DNA of 64,000 bases from Bacillus sp. EB106-08-02-XG196 (GTDB taxonomy: Bacteria > Bacillota > Bacilli > Bacillales > Cytobacillaceae), in assembly GCF_013396335.1 (NCBI RefSeq), contig NZ_JABWSY010000020.1, positions 42,964-106,963 on the forward strand, in the 5' to 3' direction. Numbering within the stretch: the first letter of the stretch is position 1; every line of letters begins with the position of its first letter. Below, one piece after another: positions 41,813 through 50,800 of the stretch. The position numbers and the translations under genes were made by a program. The notes below the pieces were generated by a model. That model had not been told where the DNA came from. It searched no databases and was given only the letters and a program-made list of their open reading frames with translations.

Positions 41813-44122
41813 TCAATTGGCATCAAAATGGTCTGAGGAAGCTTTATTTAATAATAAGTCCGATATCTCACACCCATATAAATACAACCTATGCATCGGT
41901 CTTGTCATCGCCACATACAACAATTTAATATCTAATTCCTCTTCAGAATAAGATTCCTCTAAGTTTAGGATCAGCACTGCATCAAATTCTAATCCTTTAG
42001 AAAGATACGAAGGTAAGATTACAATGCTTCCCTTTTTCATATCTTGCTTTTCTTCTAATAGCTGAATGGGAAGATTACTATTTTCTAGCATTTTATGTAT
42101 GCGCAAGCACTCGTTGTCGGTTCTTCCAATGATAGCAATCGAATTAAGTTCTTCCTCTTTGAGTAATAGGATATCGTGTTCAAGTATTTCTCCTACCTGC
42201 TGCAAATGGCTAGGATCAATTTTCGTAAAACGTGGTTTGTCCCCATGACGAATGACTGGCTGTACGATTGGCAAGTCTTTGCCCATAATCGATAGAATGT
42301 CATTTGCGAGGTGCATAATCTCGACCGTTGTACGATAACTTTTTTGGAGAGCATGATAATTCGCATTTGGGAAGATTTCCGTTACTAATGGCTCCCAGCT
42401 GTTTAATCCTCGATAGGAATGAATCCCTTGTGCTAAATCGCCAACGATTGTAAATAGCTCCGTTTCAAAGCCTTCTTTTAATGCTGCAAATTGGAAATAG
42501 CTATAGTCCTGAGCCTCATCAATGAAAACACTTTTCATTTTATATTTTTCATCGATTCCTTCAAGTTTTGCCTTCATGTAAAATAACGGAGCCAAATCCT
42601 CAAGCTCTAGAGCTTTTTTATCAAAAGTTCTTTGACAATATTGACTCAACTTCTTGCATTCTATTTCAGTAAGAGTACTTGAATACTTTTTTAACAGTTC
42701 AGGAGATGTCATCAGTTCCTTGTATAGTGAAAAAATATCTTTTTTTACGAATGGGTCCATATAATTTTTCACTGCTGCCTTCGATTCTTGCTCCACCGTA
42801 CTTAACCTTTTCTCTTTTAAATCCATAATGGAGACTACTTTTTCTCTCCTCTTATCTGAATCCAGCCTGGTGGTATAAAGTGCCTTTTCTAAAGCTTCAT
42901 CATATTTACTATTAATTTTGGATAGAATGATCGATTTTTTTATCCTTAAATCATTTGCCAATAGATTTTTTATTTTATCGAGTCTACTATAGATGGGTAA
43001 GTATTGAAACTCTGTTAAAAATAGCCGATTAATCTTTTGCCCCCTCATAAGAAGCGATTTTTCAATGATAAAATCCTTTGATGGTGCTAGATTTATTTCA
43101 ATATCTTTCAAATAGGTATCGATACACTCTTTAAAGTCCAGAGAACCTTTATACCCCGACACCCATTGTAACCATTTTGATTTTCCTTCCCCTTTAAGAA
43201 GCTTCATTAATTTGGAGTTAGGAGCAATAAATTTTATTTTCTTCCCCAAACAATTTCTCATAAATTCAACATAAGTGGTTTGTTTAATTTTATTTACCCC
43301 TAAATCGGGCAGAACAGCGGAAATATAATCAATAAACAATCTATTTGGTGCAAGAATCATTAATTTTTCTGGAGGAAATCGATATCCAGAAGAGTATAAA
43401 AAGTAGGATATGCGATGGAGTGCTATGGTAGTTTTTCCACTTCCCGCAGCTCCTTGTACGATGATGGGGTGTTTAAGAGAAGCTCGAATGACATCATTTT
43501 GCTCATTTTGGATGGTTGCAACAATTTCGGTTAACCGATTGTCTGCTTTACCCGATAAGGATTTCTGCAAGAGTTCATCATGCGTGGTTAAATCGATATC
43601 TCTAATATCCTTTAATAATCCGTCCTCAATTTCATACTGTCTTTTCAGAGATAAATAACCACTTTGCGTTTCCCCATAGGCGTCATACGTTACGTCCCCT
43701 AGCCGCCCATCATAGTAAACATTTGCAATAGGTGACCGCCAGTCAACGATAATGGGAATCTGGTTTACCCGGTCAAATAGTGAAGCTTTCCCGATATACA
43801 AAATCTCCTCAATGGTGTCACCGCTGCTGGTAAAATTGATTCTCGAAAAGTACGGTTTGCCTATGACGCTCGCTAACCTTTCCAGTTCACTTTCTGCTAA
43901 TTCCAGGTACTGAGCATTTGTCAGAAGGGTCATGTAGCTTAAACTGCTATCAGAAGTGTCTAGTTCCGCAAAGGCTTCTTTCAAATTCTCAACAAATTGT
44001 TCTTTATTCCCCTTGGATTGTTCCAAAACACTTTTAATGTATTCCTTTGTAAACTCAAGGCGCTCAATTTCTGCTTGATAATCTTTATGCTCACGAACTG
44101 ATTTTTGTTTTTTTGAACTCAT
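41813..44122 (-). CDS. helD: HelD-type RNA polymerase recycling ATPase (UvrD/Rep-like)
   Basis: A 769-residue SF1 helicase-fold protein. A coiled N-terminal arm (about 1-70) precedes Walker A GAAGSGKTTIALHR (about 225). The insertion is charged. Motif II is FIDEAQDYS, motif III GDLAQGIHSYRG, motif IV KSYRTTVEI and motif VI YVAMTRPMHRLYLYG. HelD frees stalled RNA polymerase from nucleic acid in Gram-positives and gives some protection against rifampicin in certain species. ATG 44122 is the start, with GAGGTG upstream. It is a single gene with its own terminator. Confidence 0.88.
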   Translation of the reverse strand: MSSKKQKSVREHKDYQAEIERLEFTKEYIKSVLEQSKGNKEQFVENLKEAFAELDTSDSSLSYMTLLTNAQYLELAESELERLASVIGKPYFSRINFTSSGDTIEEILYIGKASLFDRVNQIPIIVDWRSPIANVYYDGRLGDVTYDAYGETQSGYLSLKRQYEIEDGLLKDIRDIDLTTHDELLQKSLSGKADNRLTEIVATIQNEQNDVIRASLKHPIIVQGAAGSGKTTIALHRISYFLYSSGYRFPPEKLMILAPNRLFIDYISAVLPDLGVNKIKQTTYVEFMRNCLGKKIKFIAPNSKLMKLLKGEGKSKWLQWVSGYKGSLDFKECIDTYLKDIEINLAPSKDFIIEKSLLMRGQKINRLFLTEFQYLPIYSRLDKIKNLLANDLRIKKSIILSKINSKYDEALEKALYTTRLDSDKRREKVVSIMDLKEKRLSTVEQESKAAVKNYMDPFVKKDIFSLYKELMTSPELLKKYSSTLTEIECKKLSQYCQRTFDKKALELEDLAPLFYMKAKLEGIDEKYKMKSVFIDEAQDYSYFQFAALKEGFETELFTIVGDLAQGIHSYRGLNSWEPLVTEIFPNANYHALQKSYRTTVEIMHLANDILSIMGKDLPIVQPVIRHGDKPRFTKIDPSHLQQVGEILEHDILLLKEEELNSIAIIGRTDNECLRIHKMLENSNLPIQLLEEKQDMKKGSIVILPSYLSKGLEFDAVLILNLEESYSEEELDIKLLYVAMTRPMHRLYLYGCEISDLLLNKASSDHFDAN

Positions 44123-44171
44123 TCTCTTAAACCGTCACCTCTTTCGCTAGTTTCCGTACAACCGAACAGGC

Positions 44172-44205
44172 ACAAAAAGAAACATCTACAATCTTTTTGT
44201 AGATG
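44172..44205 (-). terminator. Terminator of the small membrane protein gene
   Basis: CATCTACA (44183-44190) pairs with TGTAGATG (44198-44205); TTTCTTTTTG follows on the minus strand. Confidence 0.75.
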
Positions 44206-44297
44206 CTTTCATACACAATGGAGATATATTTTACCATTTGGAAATTATTAATACAATCAAATTGCACAAAATAATTAAAAAATAAGGCCGGATTCTT

Positions 44298-44483
44298 TCA
44301 CCCTTTTAAATATAGCAATACAATGAGGAAAATAATCAATCCTATTAAAAGGATTGGACCAACACCGGTGCTATACACAATGTGTATTTTAATATGGAGA
44401 ATCGCATGGACAATAAGAATAATGAGCAGGCAAATAAGCAATAAAATAGCTAATTGGACATTTGTATTTCGATTTCGATTCAA
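44298..44483 (-). CDS. Small two-helix membrane protein of unknown function
   Basis: A 61-residue protein: an Asn/Arg-rich N-terminus (MNRNRNTN), a helix of about 20 hydrophobic residues, a short His/Ile loop, and a second helix ending in LLYLKG. TTG 44483 follows GGGAG by eight bases, and a terminator lies 90 bases downstream, so expression is plausible. I do not recognise the family. Confidence 0.6.
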   Translation of the reverse strand: MNRNRNTNVQLAILLLICLLIILIVHAILHIKIHIVYSTGVGPILLIGLIIFLIVLLYLKG

Positions 44484-44705
44484 TAAATTTGCTCCCTTCT
44501 AGAAGCTTTACAGGAACACTACATGTACCACTACTTTCTTTTTATATAAATATTTTACTTCTGCTAAAAATATGACATCCTTAAAGTTTATCTAATCCGA
44601 TTGCTGCCATTACAATTGTACATAGTAATAATGAAACTTGTTCGTTGATTTACCGTATATACTAACAGACCAATTTTAAAAGATGAAGATGGAGTGGAAT
44701 GTTTG

Positions 44706-45524
44706 ATGATAGTAGAATCGACTGATTATTTAAAGGACGAATTGATAAAGATTGAAGCATGGGAAAATGAACAGAAGGATTTATGGTTTTGGGAAAAGCT
44801 TGGCCGTTTGCCCTTCATGCTGCTTGATAAGCTAACTCCAAAATTTATCCAAGATAAAATCGGCTTGGCGATTGATGAATTAGGGACCTACATCCAGACT
44901 GGCGGGCAATATTTAGTCAAAGAAGAAAATGTTCTAAAGAAGTTTGTGCCGCAGGATACATCAGCAGATGAGATTCGCTTAGACATGCTTGAACAGATTC
45001 CGATAAGAAAAATGGATGAAATCGCTGAGCAGTTACGAAATTCCAGAACAAAAATAGCGACCGTTCAAGGGGCAACAACGGGGATTGGCGGGTTGTTTAC
45101 ACTGGCGGTTGATATTCCTGTTCTCTTAGGTTTATCCCTTAAAGTTTTACAAGAGATTGCTATATGCTATGGGTACGACCCTAAAGAAAAATCAGAAAGA
45201 ATTTTTATTGTTAAATGCCTGCAATTTACTTCCTCTGATATTGTCGGAAAAAAGGCAATTTTAGAGGATCTGTCTTCCTTCAATCAAGGCAATCAGAACA
45301 ATCAAATGATTTCTCAGCTGCAAGGATGGCGGGAAGTGGTTACCACCTATCGGGATTCTTTTGGCTGGAAAAAGCTGTTTCAAATGATTCCAATAGCTGG
45401 AATGATTTTTGGAGCATTTATTAATCGCTCTTCTATCGGGGATGTGGCCGATGCAGGAAAAATGTTATACCGAAAACGTAGAATCCTAGAGCGCCTTAAT
45501 CAAATGGAAAAAATTCAAGGTTAA
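44706..45524 (+). CDS. EcsC-family protein
   Basis: A 272-residue protein of the EcsC family. The signature segments are WENEQKDLWFWEKLGRLP near the N-terminus and ATTGIGGLFTLAVDIPVLLGLSLKVLQEIAICYGYDP in the middle, a hydrophobic hairpin that probably touches the membrane. In B. subtilis EcsC is linked to the Ecs ABC transporter, but here it stands alone. The start is uncertain: GTG 44694, TTG 44703 and ATG 44706 share one frame, and GGAG lies 11 bases before the ATG. Confidence 0.82.
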   Translation: MIVESTDYLKDELIKIEAWENEQKDLWFWEKLGRLPFMLLDKLTPKFIQDKIGLAIDELGTYIQTGGQYLVKEENVLKKFVPQDTSADEIRLDMLEQIPIRKMDEIAEQLRNSRTKIATVQGATTGIGGLFTLAVDIPVLLGLSLKVLQEIAICYGYDPKEKSERIFIVKCLQFTSSDIVGKKAILEDLSSFNQGNQNNQMISQLQGWREVVTTYRDSFGWKKLFQMIPIAGMIFGAFINRSSIGDVADAGKMLYRKRRILERLNQMEKIQG

Positions 45525-45655
45525 TTCAAATAAGTGTATGGCACCCTCCTACTATTATTGACTAGACTGAAAATCACAAGTTTAAATCATTCAGACTTGA
45601 ATTGTCTGAAAATGGTTGATTTGTGATAAGCTAGTAGATGAAAAGGGGGAATTGA

Positions 45656-46873
45656 ATGCAAAAACGGTACCTTTTTGCTCTATTTAGTTTCATCATTATT
45701 TTTCTATTAAGTGGTTGTGGACAAGAATCACTCGAAACCAAAGACATAGCGCAACGAAAAGAAAACCTAACGGAAAAGTCATTACCAACAGAAAATGATG
45801 AAACTCCAAGTACTGAAGAAAATGAAGCTGTACCCACTGATTTAACAGAACTTACGGTCCACTTCATTGATGTCGGTCAAGGTGATTCAACCTTACTTCA
45901 ATTTTCTGATGATGGTGAGGACTTTACGATTCTTATTGACGCTGGAAACTGGACTGGGGATGAAGTCGTCCAGTATCTTAAGCTGCAGCATGTTTCGCAA
46001 ATCGATATTGCGGTTGGGACTCATCCAGATGCCGATCATATTGGGCAGTTAGACCAAGTAATTAACACCTTTAACGTGGGTGAGGTCTGGTTATCAGGGA
46101 ATACAAACCCCTCGCAAACCTTCCAAAGACTTTTAAAAGCAATCGATTCAAAAGTTGTTGATTACTATGAACCAAGAATGGGTGATCAGTTTGAAATCGG
46201 CCCGCTAAAGATTGATGTATTATATCCCAAAACGATTAGCGAGCATGATAACGAAGAATCGATTTCGTTAAAACTGACCTATGGTGAAGTTACGTTTATT
46301 TTAACAGGAGATGCTACCACAGAAGACGAATTAAATATGCTTCAAAGTGGAATTGATATGAAAGCTGACATTCTGAAGCTTGGTCATCACGGCTCCTCCA
46401 CTTCAACACATCCCACTTTCTTACGGGAAGTGGACCCAGATGTTGCGATTTACAGTGCTGGCTTGAATAATACCTATGGTCATCCTCATGATGAAGTGAT
46501 CAATCTTGTTCAAAATTCGAAGATTCAACTTTATGGGACCGATGTTCATGGAACCGTACTGGTAGAAACAGATGGGAAAGATTATCAAATACTGACGAAA
46601 AACGCTGGGACGATTACACCCTCTAGCAGCGGAAAAACACCAAAAGAAGAGGCCGAGGTTGAGCCTGCACCTATTGTTGATCAATGTATTGACGTAAATT
46701 CTGCTAGCTTGGAACAATTACAAGAAATCATTCACATTGGTGCTGCTCGTGCACAGGATCTAATCAAATTAAGACCTTTCACTTCAGTTGATGATTTAGG
46801 AAGAATGAAAGGAATTGGACCGGCTAGAATTGCCGATATTAAATCGCAGGGACTTGCTTGCGCAGGAGGTTAG
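45656..46873 (+). CDS. ComEC/Rec2-like metallo-beta-lactamase lipoprotein with helix-hairpin-helix
   Basis: A 405-residue exported protein. Lipobox LLSGC (C21) ends the signal peptide. The metallo-beta-lactamase domain (about 65-320) has FIDVGQGDS, THPDADHIG, and LGHHGSS. A helix-hairpin-helix DNA-binding pair (about 345-402; DVNSASLEQLQEI and GIGPARIADI) ends it, as in ComEA-type proteins. Such proteins are thought to be extracellular nucleases or DNA-handling enzymes related to the ComEC periplasmic domain. ATG 45656 follows AAGGGGG. It precedes a DUF3006 gene by four bases, a common pair. Confidence 0.88.
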   Translation: MQKRYLFALFSFIIIFLLSGCGQESLETKDIAQRKENLTEKSLPTENDETPSTEENEAVPTDLTELTVHFIDVGQGDSTLLQFSDDGEDFTILIDAGNWTGDEVVQYLKLQHVSQIDIAVGTHPDADHIGQLDQVINTFNVGEVWLSGNTNPSQTFQRLLKAIDSKVVDYYEPRMGDQFEIGPLKIDVLYPKTISEHDNEESISLKLTYGEVTFILTGDATTEDELNMLQSGIDMKADILKLGHHGSSTSTHPTFLREVDPDVAIYSAGLNNTYGHPHDEVINLVQNSKIQLYGTDVHGTVLVETDGKDYQILTKNAGTITPSSSGKTPKEEAEVEPAPIVDQCIDVNSASLEQLQEIIHIGAARAQDLIKLRPFTSVDDLGRMKGIGPARIADIKSQGLACAGG

Positions 46874-46877
46874 GACG

Positions 46878-47144
46878 ATGAAAGGATACCTTGACAGAAT
46901 CGAAGATAATCAATATGCAGTTATTTTAGTTGAGGAAATGAAAAAAGAATTCATCATTCCAAAAGAAGACCTGCCACACGGCAGTAAGGGAAATTCCTTT
47001 TTCAAGATTACCATTGAAAATGAAAAAATCACATCCATGGTAGTAGATGAGCAAGCCACTCTTTCCGAACAGGAAAAAGTGGATGACATGATGACAAAGC
47101 TTCGTTCCAAGAGTAAAGGCAGCAAATTCAAAAAGAACGAATAA
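46878..47144 (+). CDS. DUF3006 family protein
   Basis: An 88-residue protein starting MKGYLDRIEDNQYAVILVEE, the DUF3006 signature, with a basic C-terminus. I choose ATG 46878 because AGGAGG lies eight bases upstream. The frame is open further upstream within the previous gene, but without a ribosome site. DUF3006 genes commonly follow ComEC-like metallo-beta-lactamase genes, as here, so a joint role in extracellular DNA handling is likely but unproven. Confidence 0.85.
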   Translation: MKGYLDRIEDNQYAVILVEEMKKEFIIPKEDLPHGSKGNSFFKITIENEKITSMVVDEQATLSEQEKVDDMMTKLRSKSKGSKFKKNE

Positions 47145-47310
47145 CAAACTTTTTGACATAGCTACTAATAGAAACTGCCATTTATCCTTATTGTCTTTAT
47201 CAAATTGCGTGTTACAATTTTATTAAAAACGAACAAATCATTTAGTTATAAGGATTTAAGAAATACTTTAAAATACTTTGATTGGATATACCGTTTTATG
47301 GGAGGATATT

Positions 47311-47976
47311 ATGGCTTTAAAATATAAATGTTTAATCTTAGACCACGATGATACGGGAGTAAAAAGCACACCAGAAATACACTATCCATCATTTGTAGAG
47401 GCTCTTAAAGACTTGCGACCACAGGATAAATCTATTACCTTTGAAGATTTTGTTAGATACTGTTTCAATCCAGGTTTTTCTTCTTTATGTAAGGACATCA
47501 TTAAATTTACAGAGGAAGAACAAAAACATCAGCAAATGGTATGGAAAAAATATACCCAATCAACTGTACCAGACTTCTATGAACTGTTTGCAGAGACAAT
47601 TAAAGAATTTAAAAAACAAGGTGGAATTGTTACGGTTGTTTCTCATTCGGAGAGAAACCGAATTGAGAGAGATTATTCTATTCATTGTGGATTTGTGCCA
47701 GACGCAATCTTTGGTTGGGAACTTCCTGAGCAACAAAGAAAACCACATCCATATCCAATTAGAGAAATTTTAAAACGCTTTAATTTAAAAGAAGATGATG
47801 CACTAATGTTGGATGACCTAAAGCCTGGATTGGAGATGGCGAGAAGTTGTAATGTAGATTTTGCCGCTGCTGGCTGGTCTCACAGTATTCCCGAAATAAA
47901 GAAACAAATGAAATTAGAATCTAAATATTACTTTGAAACCGTAGAACAATTTAATCAACTTATATTATGTAAATAA
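47311..47976 (+). CDS. HAD-superfamily hydrolase
   Basis: A 221-residue protein with motif I LDHDDTGVKS (DxDDT in place of the usual DxDGT), a Ser motif in VTVVSHSERN, Lys in RKPHPYPI and the acidic pair in LMLDDLKPG. The cap is inserted after motif I, as in subfamily IA phosphatases. ATG 47311 follows GGGAGG by five bases; an ATG at 47278 lacks a site. The DDT variant is unusual but retains both catalytic Asp residues. The substrate is unknown. Confidence 0.8.
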   Translation: MALKYKCLILDHDDTGVKSTPEIHYPSFVEALKDLRPQDKSITFEDFVRYCFNPGFSSLCKDIIKFTEEEQKHQQMVWKKYTQSTVPDFYELFAETIKEFKKQGGIVTVVSHSERNRIERDYSIHCGFVPDAIFGWELPEQQRKPHPYPIREILKRFNLKEDDALMLDDLKPGLEMARSCNVDFAAAGWSHSIPEIKKQMKLESKYYFETVEQFNQLILCK

Positions 47977-47978
47977 CA

Positions 47979-48004
47979 AACGCTTGGGGAACCCAAGCGT
48001 TTTT
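47979..48004 (+). terminator. Terminator of the HAD hydrolase gene
   Basis: AACGCTTGGG (47979-47988) and CCCAAGCGTT (47992-48001) form a perfect stem with a 3-base loop, then T4. Confidence 0.9.
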
Positions 48005-48129
48005 ATGTGCTAATTCACTTGTTATTTTCTGAACTACGGAACTTCGGTAATTTACTCTTGGCATTTTTTCACCACAAAAATATAGTATGAAAAGATGCTT
48101 TCATTGATGTCATGGTTTATAAAATCTTC

Positions 48130-48429
48130 TTAATCAAAACGTTCTGTCTCTATTCCATCCAAAATGTCCTCTAATTCTGTAAGAAAATTCAGCTGTACAG
48201 GAGCAGGGATTTGCTCCATCCACTTTTTTATTTCAGGTAAATCCTCAGCCTCAGTTATATTACTTGGCTTCGGTTCAAGAGTTGTCCACCATTTCTTCAA
48301 TTCATCAATAAATTCATAAAAATAGCGTTCAAATCTTTCAGCCCATTCTGCCCCTTCATCACCAGAAGTCTTTTGCATCATACTCCAGGCCTCCATTGCT
48401 GTTTCGAAGTACTCATCTATTCTCCTCAT
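48130..48429 (-). CDS. Small acidic protein of unknown function
   Basis: A 99-residue protein, mostly helical and acidic, rich in Trp (WSMM, WAERF, KWWTTLEP, KKWMEQIP). AAGGAG precedes ATG 48429. I do not recognise the family. The codon use resembles neighbouring genes and the start site is strong, so it is likely expressed. Confidence 0.6.
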   Translation of the reverse strand: MRRIDEYFETAMEAWSMMQKTSGDEGAEWAERFERYFYEFIDELKKWWTTLEPKPSNITEAEDLPEIKKWMEQIPAPVQLNFLTELEDILDGIETERFD

Positions 48430-48634
48430 GCTGAACTCCTTTCAACATCCTGTTAATACTCTTTATTCTCTCATTATTATGGTAGAATGCAATCGTTTTA
48501 CGCGATTCATTTACGACTTAATAACAAAATGAACATCGAAACATTCCTTCAAAAACGATGTAATATTATATTAATGTTTTACCTTCGGAAATGTTGATAT
48601 AATGTTGATATGAACAACTTAGGAGGATAACGAA

Positions 48635-48868
48635 ATGACAACATTTGAAAAGTTAAAGCCTATTATCTCAGACCAACTAGGTGTTAAAATGGAGAATATC
48701 ACACCTCAAAGCTCATTCAAAGACGATTTCGATGCTGATTCGCTTGATATGGTTGACCTGACGATGGAAATTGAAGATGAATTTGCGATTGAGATTAGTG
48801 ATAAAGTCGCGGCTACGCTACAAACGGTCGGTGATGTGGTAAACTATATTGAGACCCATCGTAGTTAA
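48635..48868 (+). CDS. Acyl carrier protein, stand-alone
   Basis: A 77-residue acyl carrier protein. The phosphopantetheine attachment site is S36 in DADSLDMVDL, with the usual four-helix pattern. AGGAGG lies 7 bases before ATG 48635. It lacks any fatty acid synthesis genes next to it, so it may be a second ACP beside the one normally found between fabG and rnc in Bacillus. A specialised role is possible. Flanked by its own terminator. Confidence 0.9.
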   Translation: MTTFEKLKPIISDQLGVKMENITPQSSFKDDFDADSLDMVDLTMEIEDEFAIEISDKVAATLQTVGDVVNYIETHRS

Positions 48869-48900
48869 ATCACTGTGAGACCAACATGAGATATTAGACT

Positions 48901-48930
48901 AGCCCTTCTCTTTCAGAGAGGGGCTAATCT
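48901..48930. terminator. Terminator between acyl carrier protein gene and convergent small gene
   Basis: AGCCC-TTCTCT pairs with AGAGAG-GGGCT (48901-48925), with T-rich flank on the plus strand. Confidence 0.75.
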
Positions 48931-48933
48931 TAT

Positions 48934-49146
48934 TTATTTTTCTAATTCCTTCACCCAGTCAGTAATGTCTTCGCCATCAACGATCACTTGTTGCAGATCT
49001 GCTCCAAAAGGCATTTCCCTTTGAATTTTCTTCCACCAATCAAAAGCAACTTTTTCCTTCGAATTACCATTTAATTGGAAAGAACCACGCCGCATTACAT
49101 TATTATCCCTTGAAATATAGCTAATTTGTATTAGTACACTTATCAT
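48934..49146 (-). CDS. Small conserved-type protein of unknown function
   Basis: A 70-residue protein (MISVLIQISYISRDN...WVKELEK). AAGGGG precedes ATG 49146. The C-terminus has a WWKKIQREMPFGADLQQVIV pattern, which gives a predicted alpha/beta domain. I do not recognise the family. It is convergent with the acyl carrier protein gene. Confidence 0.6.
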   Translation of the reverse strand: MISVLIQISYISRDNNVMRRGSFQLNGNSKEKVAFDWWKKIQREMPFGADLQQVIVDGEDITDWVKELEK

Positions 49147-49315
49147 TCTCTACCCCTTCCTTTTCTGGGATATGTTCAATTATATCTTCTACCTTACACT
49201 CTAGATCCTACATTGCCTATATACGAATTCAATTATTCCAAAAACTAATCATAGAAAAAAATCCTTTTCTGCTTTAAAATAATAAATGAATTTTAATCAA
49301 TTGAGGTGAGTCATC

Positions 49316-50062
49316 ATTTTTGAATTATCCTACATCGAATGGGTTATCGTTATTTTAAGTACTGTTTTTATTGGTTTTACAAAAACCGGAGTATCCAGTA
49401 TGGGTATATTGGTTGCAACCATTTTAATGTACGTATTTCCAGCAAAAGAGTCTATCGGAATCCTATTGCCCATGTTGGTAGTCGGTGATCTCTTCGCCGT
49501 TATTTTTTATCGTAGAAGTGTTGTGTGGAAATACCTTATATCACTGGTTCCATGGGTATTAATCGGAATCGTTATCGGATATTTTGTCCTTAATCAAATA
49601 AATAGCGATCAATTGAAACCACTGATTGGCGTCATCGTATTAGCACTGATTATCCTGCATATCAGTCGTGAGAGATTAGGAGAAAAGTTTACCAAGTCCC
49701 TTCCTAAGTCCATTTGGTTTACCCTTTCTATGGGAATCTTAGCTGGATTTACAACCATGATTGGAAATGCTGCAGGCGGCGTAATGGCCATTTATTTATT
49801 AATGAAAGGTTTGCCTAAGAAAGAGTTTGTTGGAACAGGGGCATGGTTTTTCATGTTCGTGAATTTGATTAAAATACCGTTTTATATCAGTTTAGGTTTA
49901 ATTACAGTTGATTCCATCACATTTAATGCTTGGTTGATTCCTACTATTATAATAGGGGCTATTATCGGAATTAAAGTGGTTCCTCTCATCCCGCAGAAAG
50001 CCTTTCAAACTCTTATACTTGGATTTGCCCTCATCGGAGCATTGAGACTAATATTAGTTTAA
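49316..50062 (+). CDS. TauE/SafE-family sulfite/sulfonate exporter, ATT start
   Basis: A membrane protein of 248 residues with about eight helices; GFTKTGVSSMG, and GNAAGGVMAIYLL in the second half, are the family repeats. An ATG at 49400 would cut off the first helix and first repeat. Extending in frame gives FELSYIEWVIVILSTVFIG, opened by ATT at 49316 with AGGTGAG 5-6 bases upstream, directly after an in-frame TGA. No ATG, GTG or TTG exists in this frame there. The extended length is normal for the family, so AUU initiation is the likeliest reading; a mutated ATG is equivalent. Confidence 0.85.
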   Translation: MFELSYIEWVIVILSTVFIGFTKTGVSSMGILVATILMYVFPAKESIGILLPMLVVGDLFAVIFYRRSVVWKYLISLVPWVLIGIVIGYFVLNQINSDQLKPLIGVIVLALIILHISRERLGEKFTKSLPKSIWFTLSMGILAGFTTMIGNAAGGVMAIYLLMKGLPKKEFVGTGAWFFMFVNLIKIPFYISLGLITVDSITFNAWLIPTIIIGAIIGIKVVPLIPQKAFQTLILGFALIGALRLILV

Positions 50063-50069
50063 TAGCATT

Positions 50070-50107
50070 AAAAAAGTAACCATTCAGTCTTGAATGGTTA
50101 CTTTTTT
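50070..50107. terminator. Bidirectional terminator
   Basis: AAAAAAGTAACCATTCA-GTCT-TGAATGGTTACTTTTTT, a perfect 17-bp stem between convergent genes. Confidence 0.93.
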
Positions 50108-50126
50108 GGGGGTATACACAGATTGA

Positions 50127-50414
50127 TTATTCTACTTCTTTATAAATGTTGATTTCGGAACTTTCTCGTAGTTCCTTTAGCCCTGGGACAATTCTTTTTA
50201 CATGCTCCGCTTGACCATGTCGGTTCAATGCCTCTTCATCCACCCATTCCTCTAGCATCGTGACAACAGATGGATCATTGATATCTTGATGAAGAGCGTA
50301 TGTGATACATCCTTCTTCTTTTCTAGTTTCTGCTACTAATTCCCTAGCCTGAACTAAATAGTCTTCCACAGCTATACCTGGTTTCAATTTGGCTTTTGCA
50401 ACAACTTTTATCAT
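50127..50414 (-). CDS. Antibiotic biosynthesis monooxygenase (ABM/YgiN-like) domain protein
   Basis: A 95-residue ferredoxin-like-fold protein: MIKVVAKAKLKPG, then VAETRKEEGCITYALHQD, DPSVVTMLEEWVDEEAL and H in LNRHGQAEH are typical of the ABM family of cofactor-free quinol monooxygenases. ATG 50414 follows GAGGGG by eight bases. A longer frame upstream lacks a site. It lies next to the GntR-box region but has no box itself, so a link is uncertain. Confidence 0.82.
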   Translation of the reverse strand: MIKVVAKAKLKPGIAVEDYLVQARELVAETRKEEGCITYALHQDINDPSVVTMLEEWVDEEALNRHGQAEHVKRIVPGLKELRESSEINIYKEVE

Positions 50415-50494
50415 TTCATTAACCCCTCTCGTTCTCAAAAAACCTACATATCCTATTTTGAACAATCTTCTCACAATTAACAACTTCTTTGAAT

Positions 50495-50542
50495 TAAAAA
50501 AAGTAAAGCATTGGATTTGTTTTGATTTCCAAGGCTTTACTT
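50495..50542 (-). terminator. Terminator of the small Cys-His protein gene
   Basis: AAGTAAAGC (50501-50509) pairs with GCTTTACTT (50534-50542), with T7 following on the minus strand. Confidence 0.85.
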
Positions 50543-50550
50543 AGATTCTA

Positions 50551-50742
50551 TTAACCTAATTTTTTATGGAAACTGCTCATGTATTGATATTTTGTTGCTT
50601 TGTAGGTCTGATGCGTATAATATACTTTTGCTGATGCGGTGTTATCACAAAGCGAACACTTAATTTTAAATGGAGCTTTACGTATATGGGGAATTTCTAA
50701 TAACGTTAATGCTTCTTTCATATGCGTGTGACAAACCCACAT
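50551..50742 (-). CDS. Small Cys/His protein, possible zinc ribbon
   Basis: A 63-residue protein with CHTH near the N-terminus and CSLCDNTA in the middle, a possible zinc or iron site; the rest is basic and aromatic. ATG 50742 follows GAGGTGAGAACG; a GTG at 50751 overlaps that site. A TNGTATACNA operator (50788-50797) lies 46 bases upstream, so it probably belongs to the GntR regulon. I do not recognise the family. Confidence 0.7.
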   Translation of the reverse strand: MWVCHTHMKEALTLLEIPHIRKAPFKIKCSLCDNTASAKVYYTHQTYKATKYQYMSSFHKKLG

Positions 50743-50787
50743 CGTTCTCACCTCAAATGATAGGATTAATTTTTCTTATTTGGTAGA

Positions 50788-50797
50788 TTGTATACCA
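50788..50797. promoter_or_regulatory. GntR-type operator box 1 (TTGTATACCA)
   Basis: Matches TNGTNNACNA, the consensus of FCD-type GntR regulators; lies upstream of the small Cys/His protein gene. Confidence 0.7.
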
Positions 50798-50800
50798 TTT

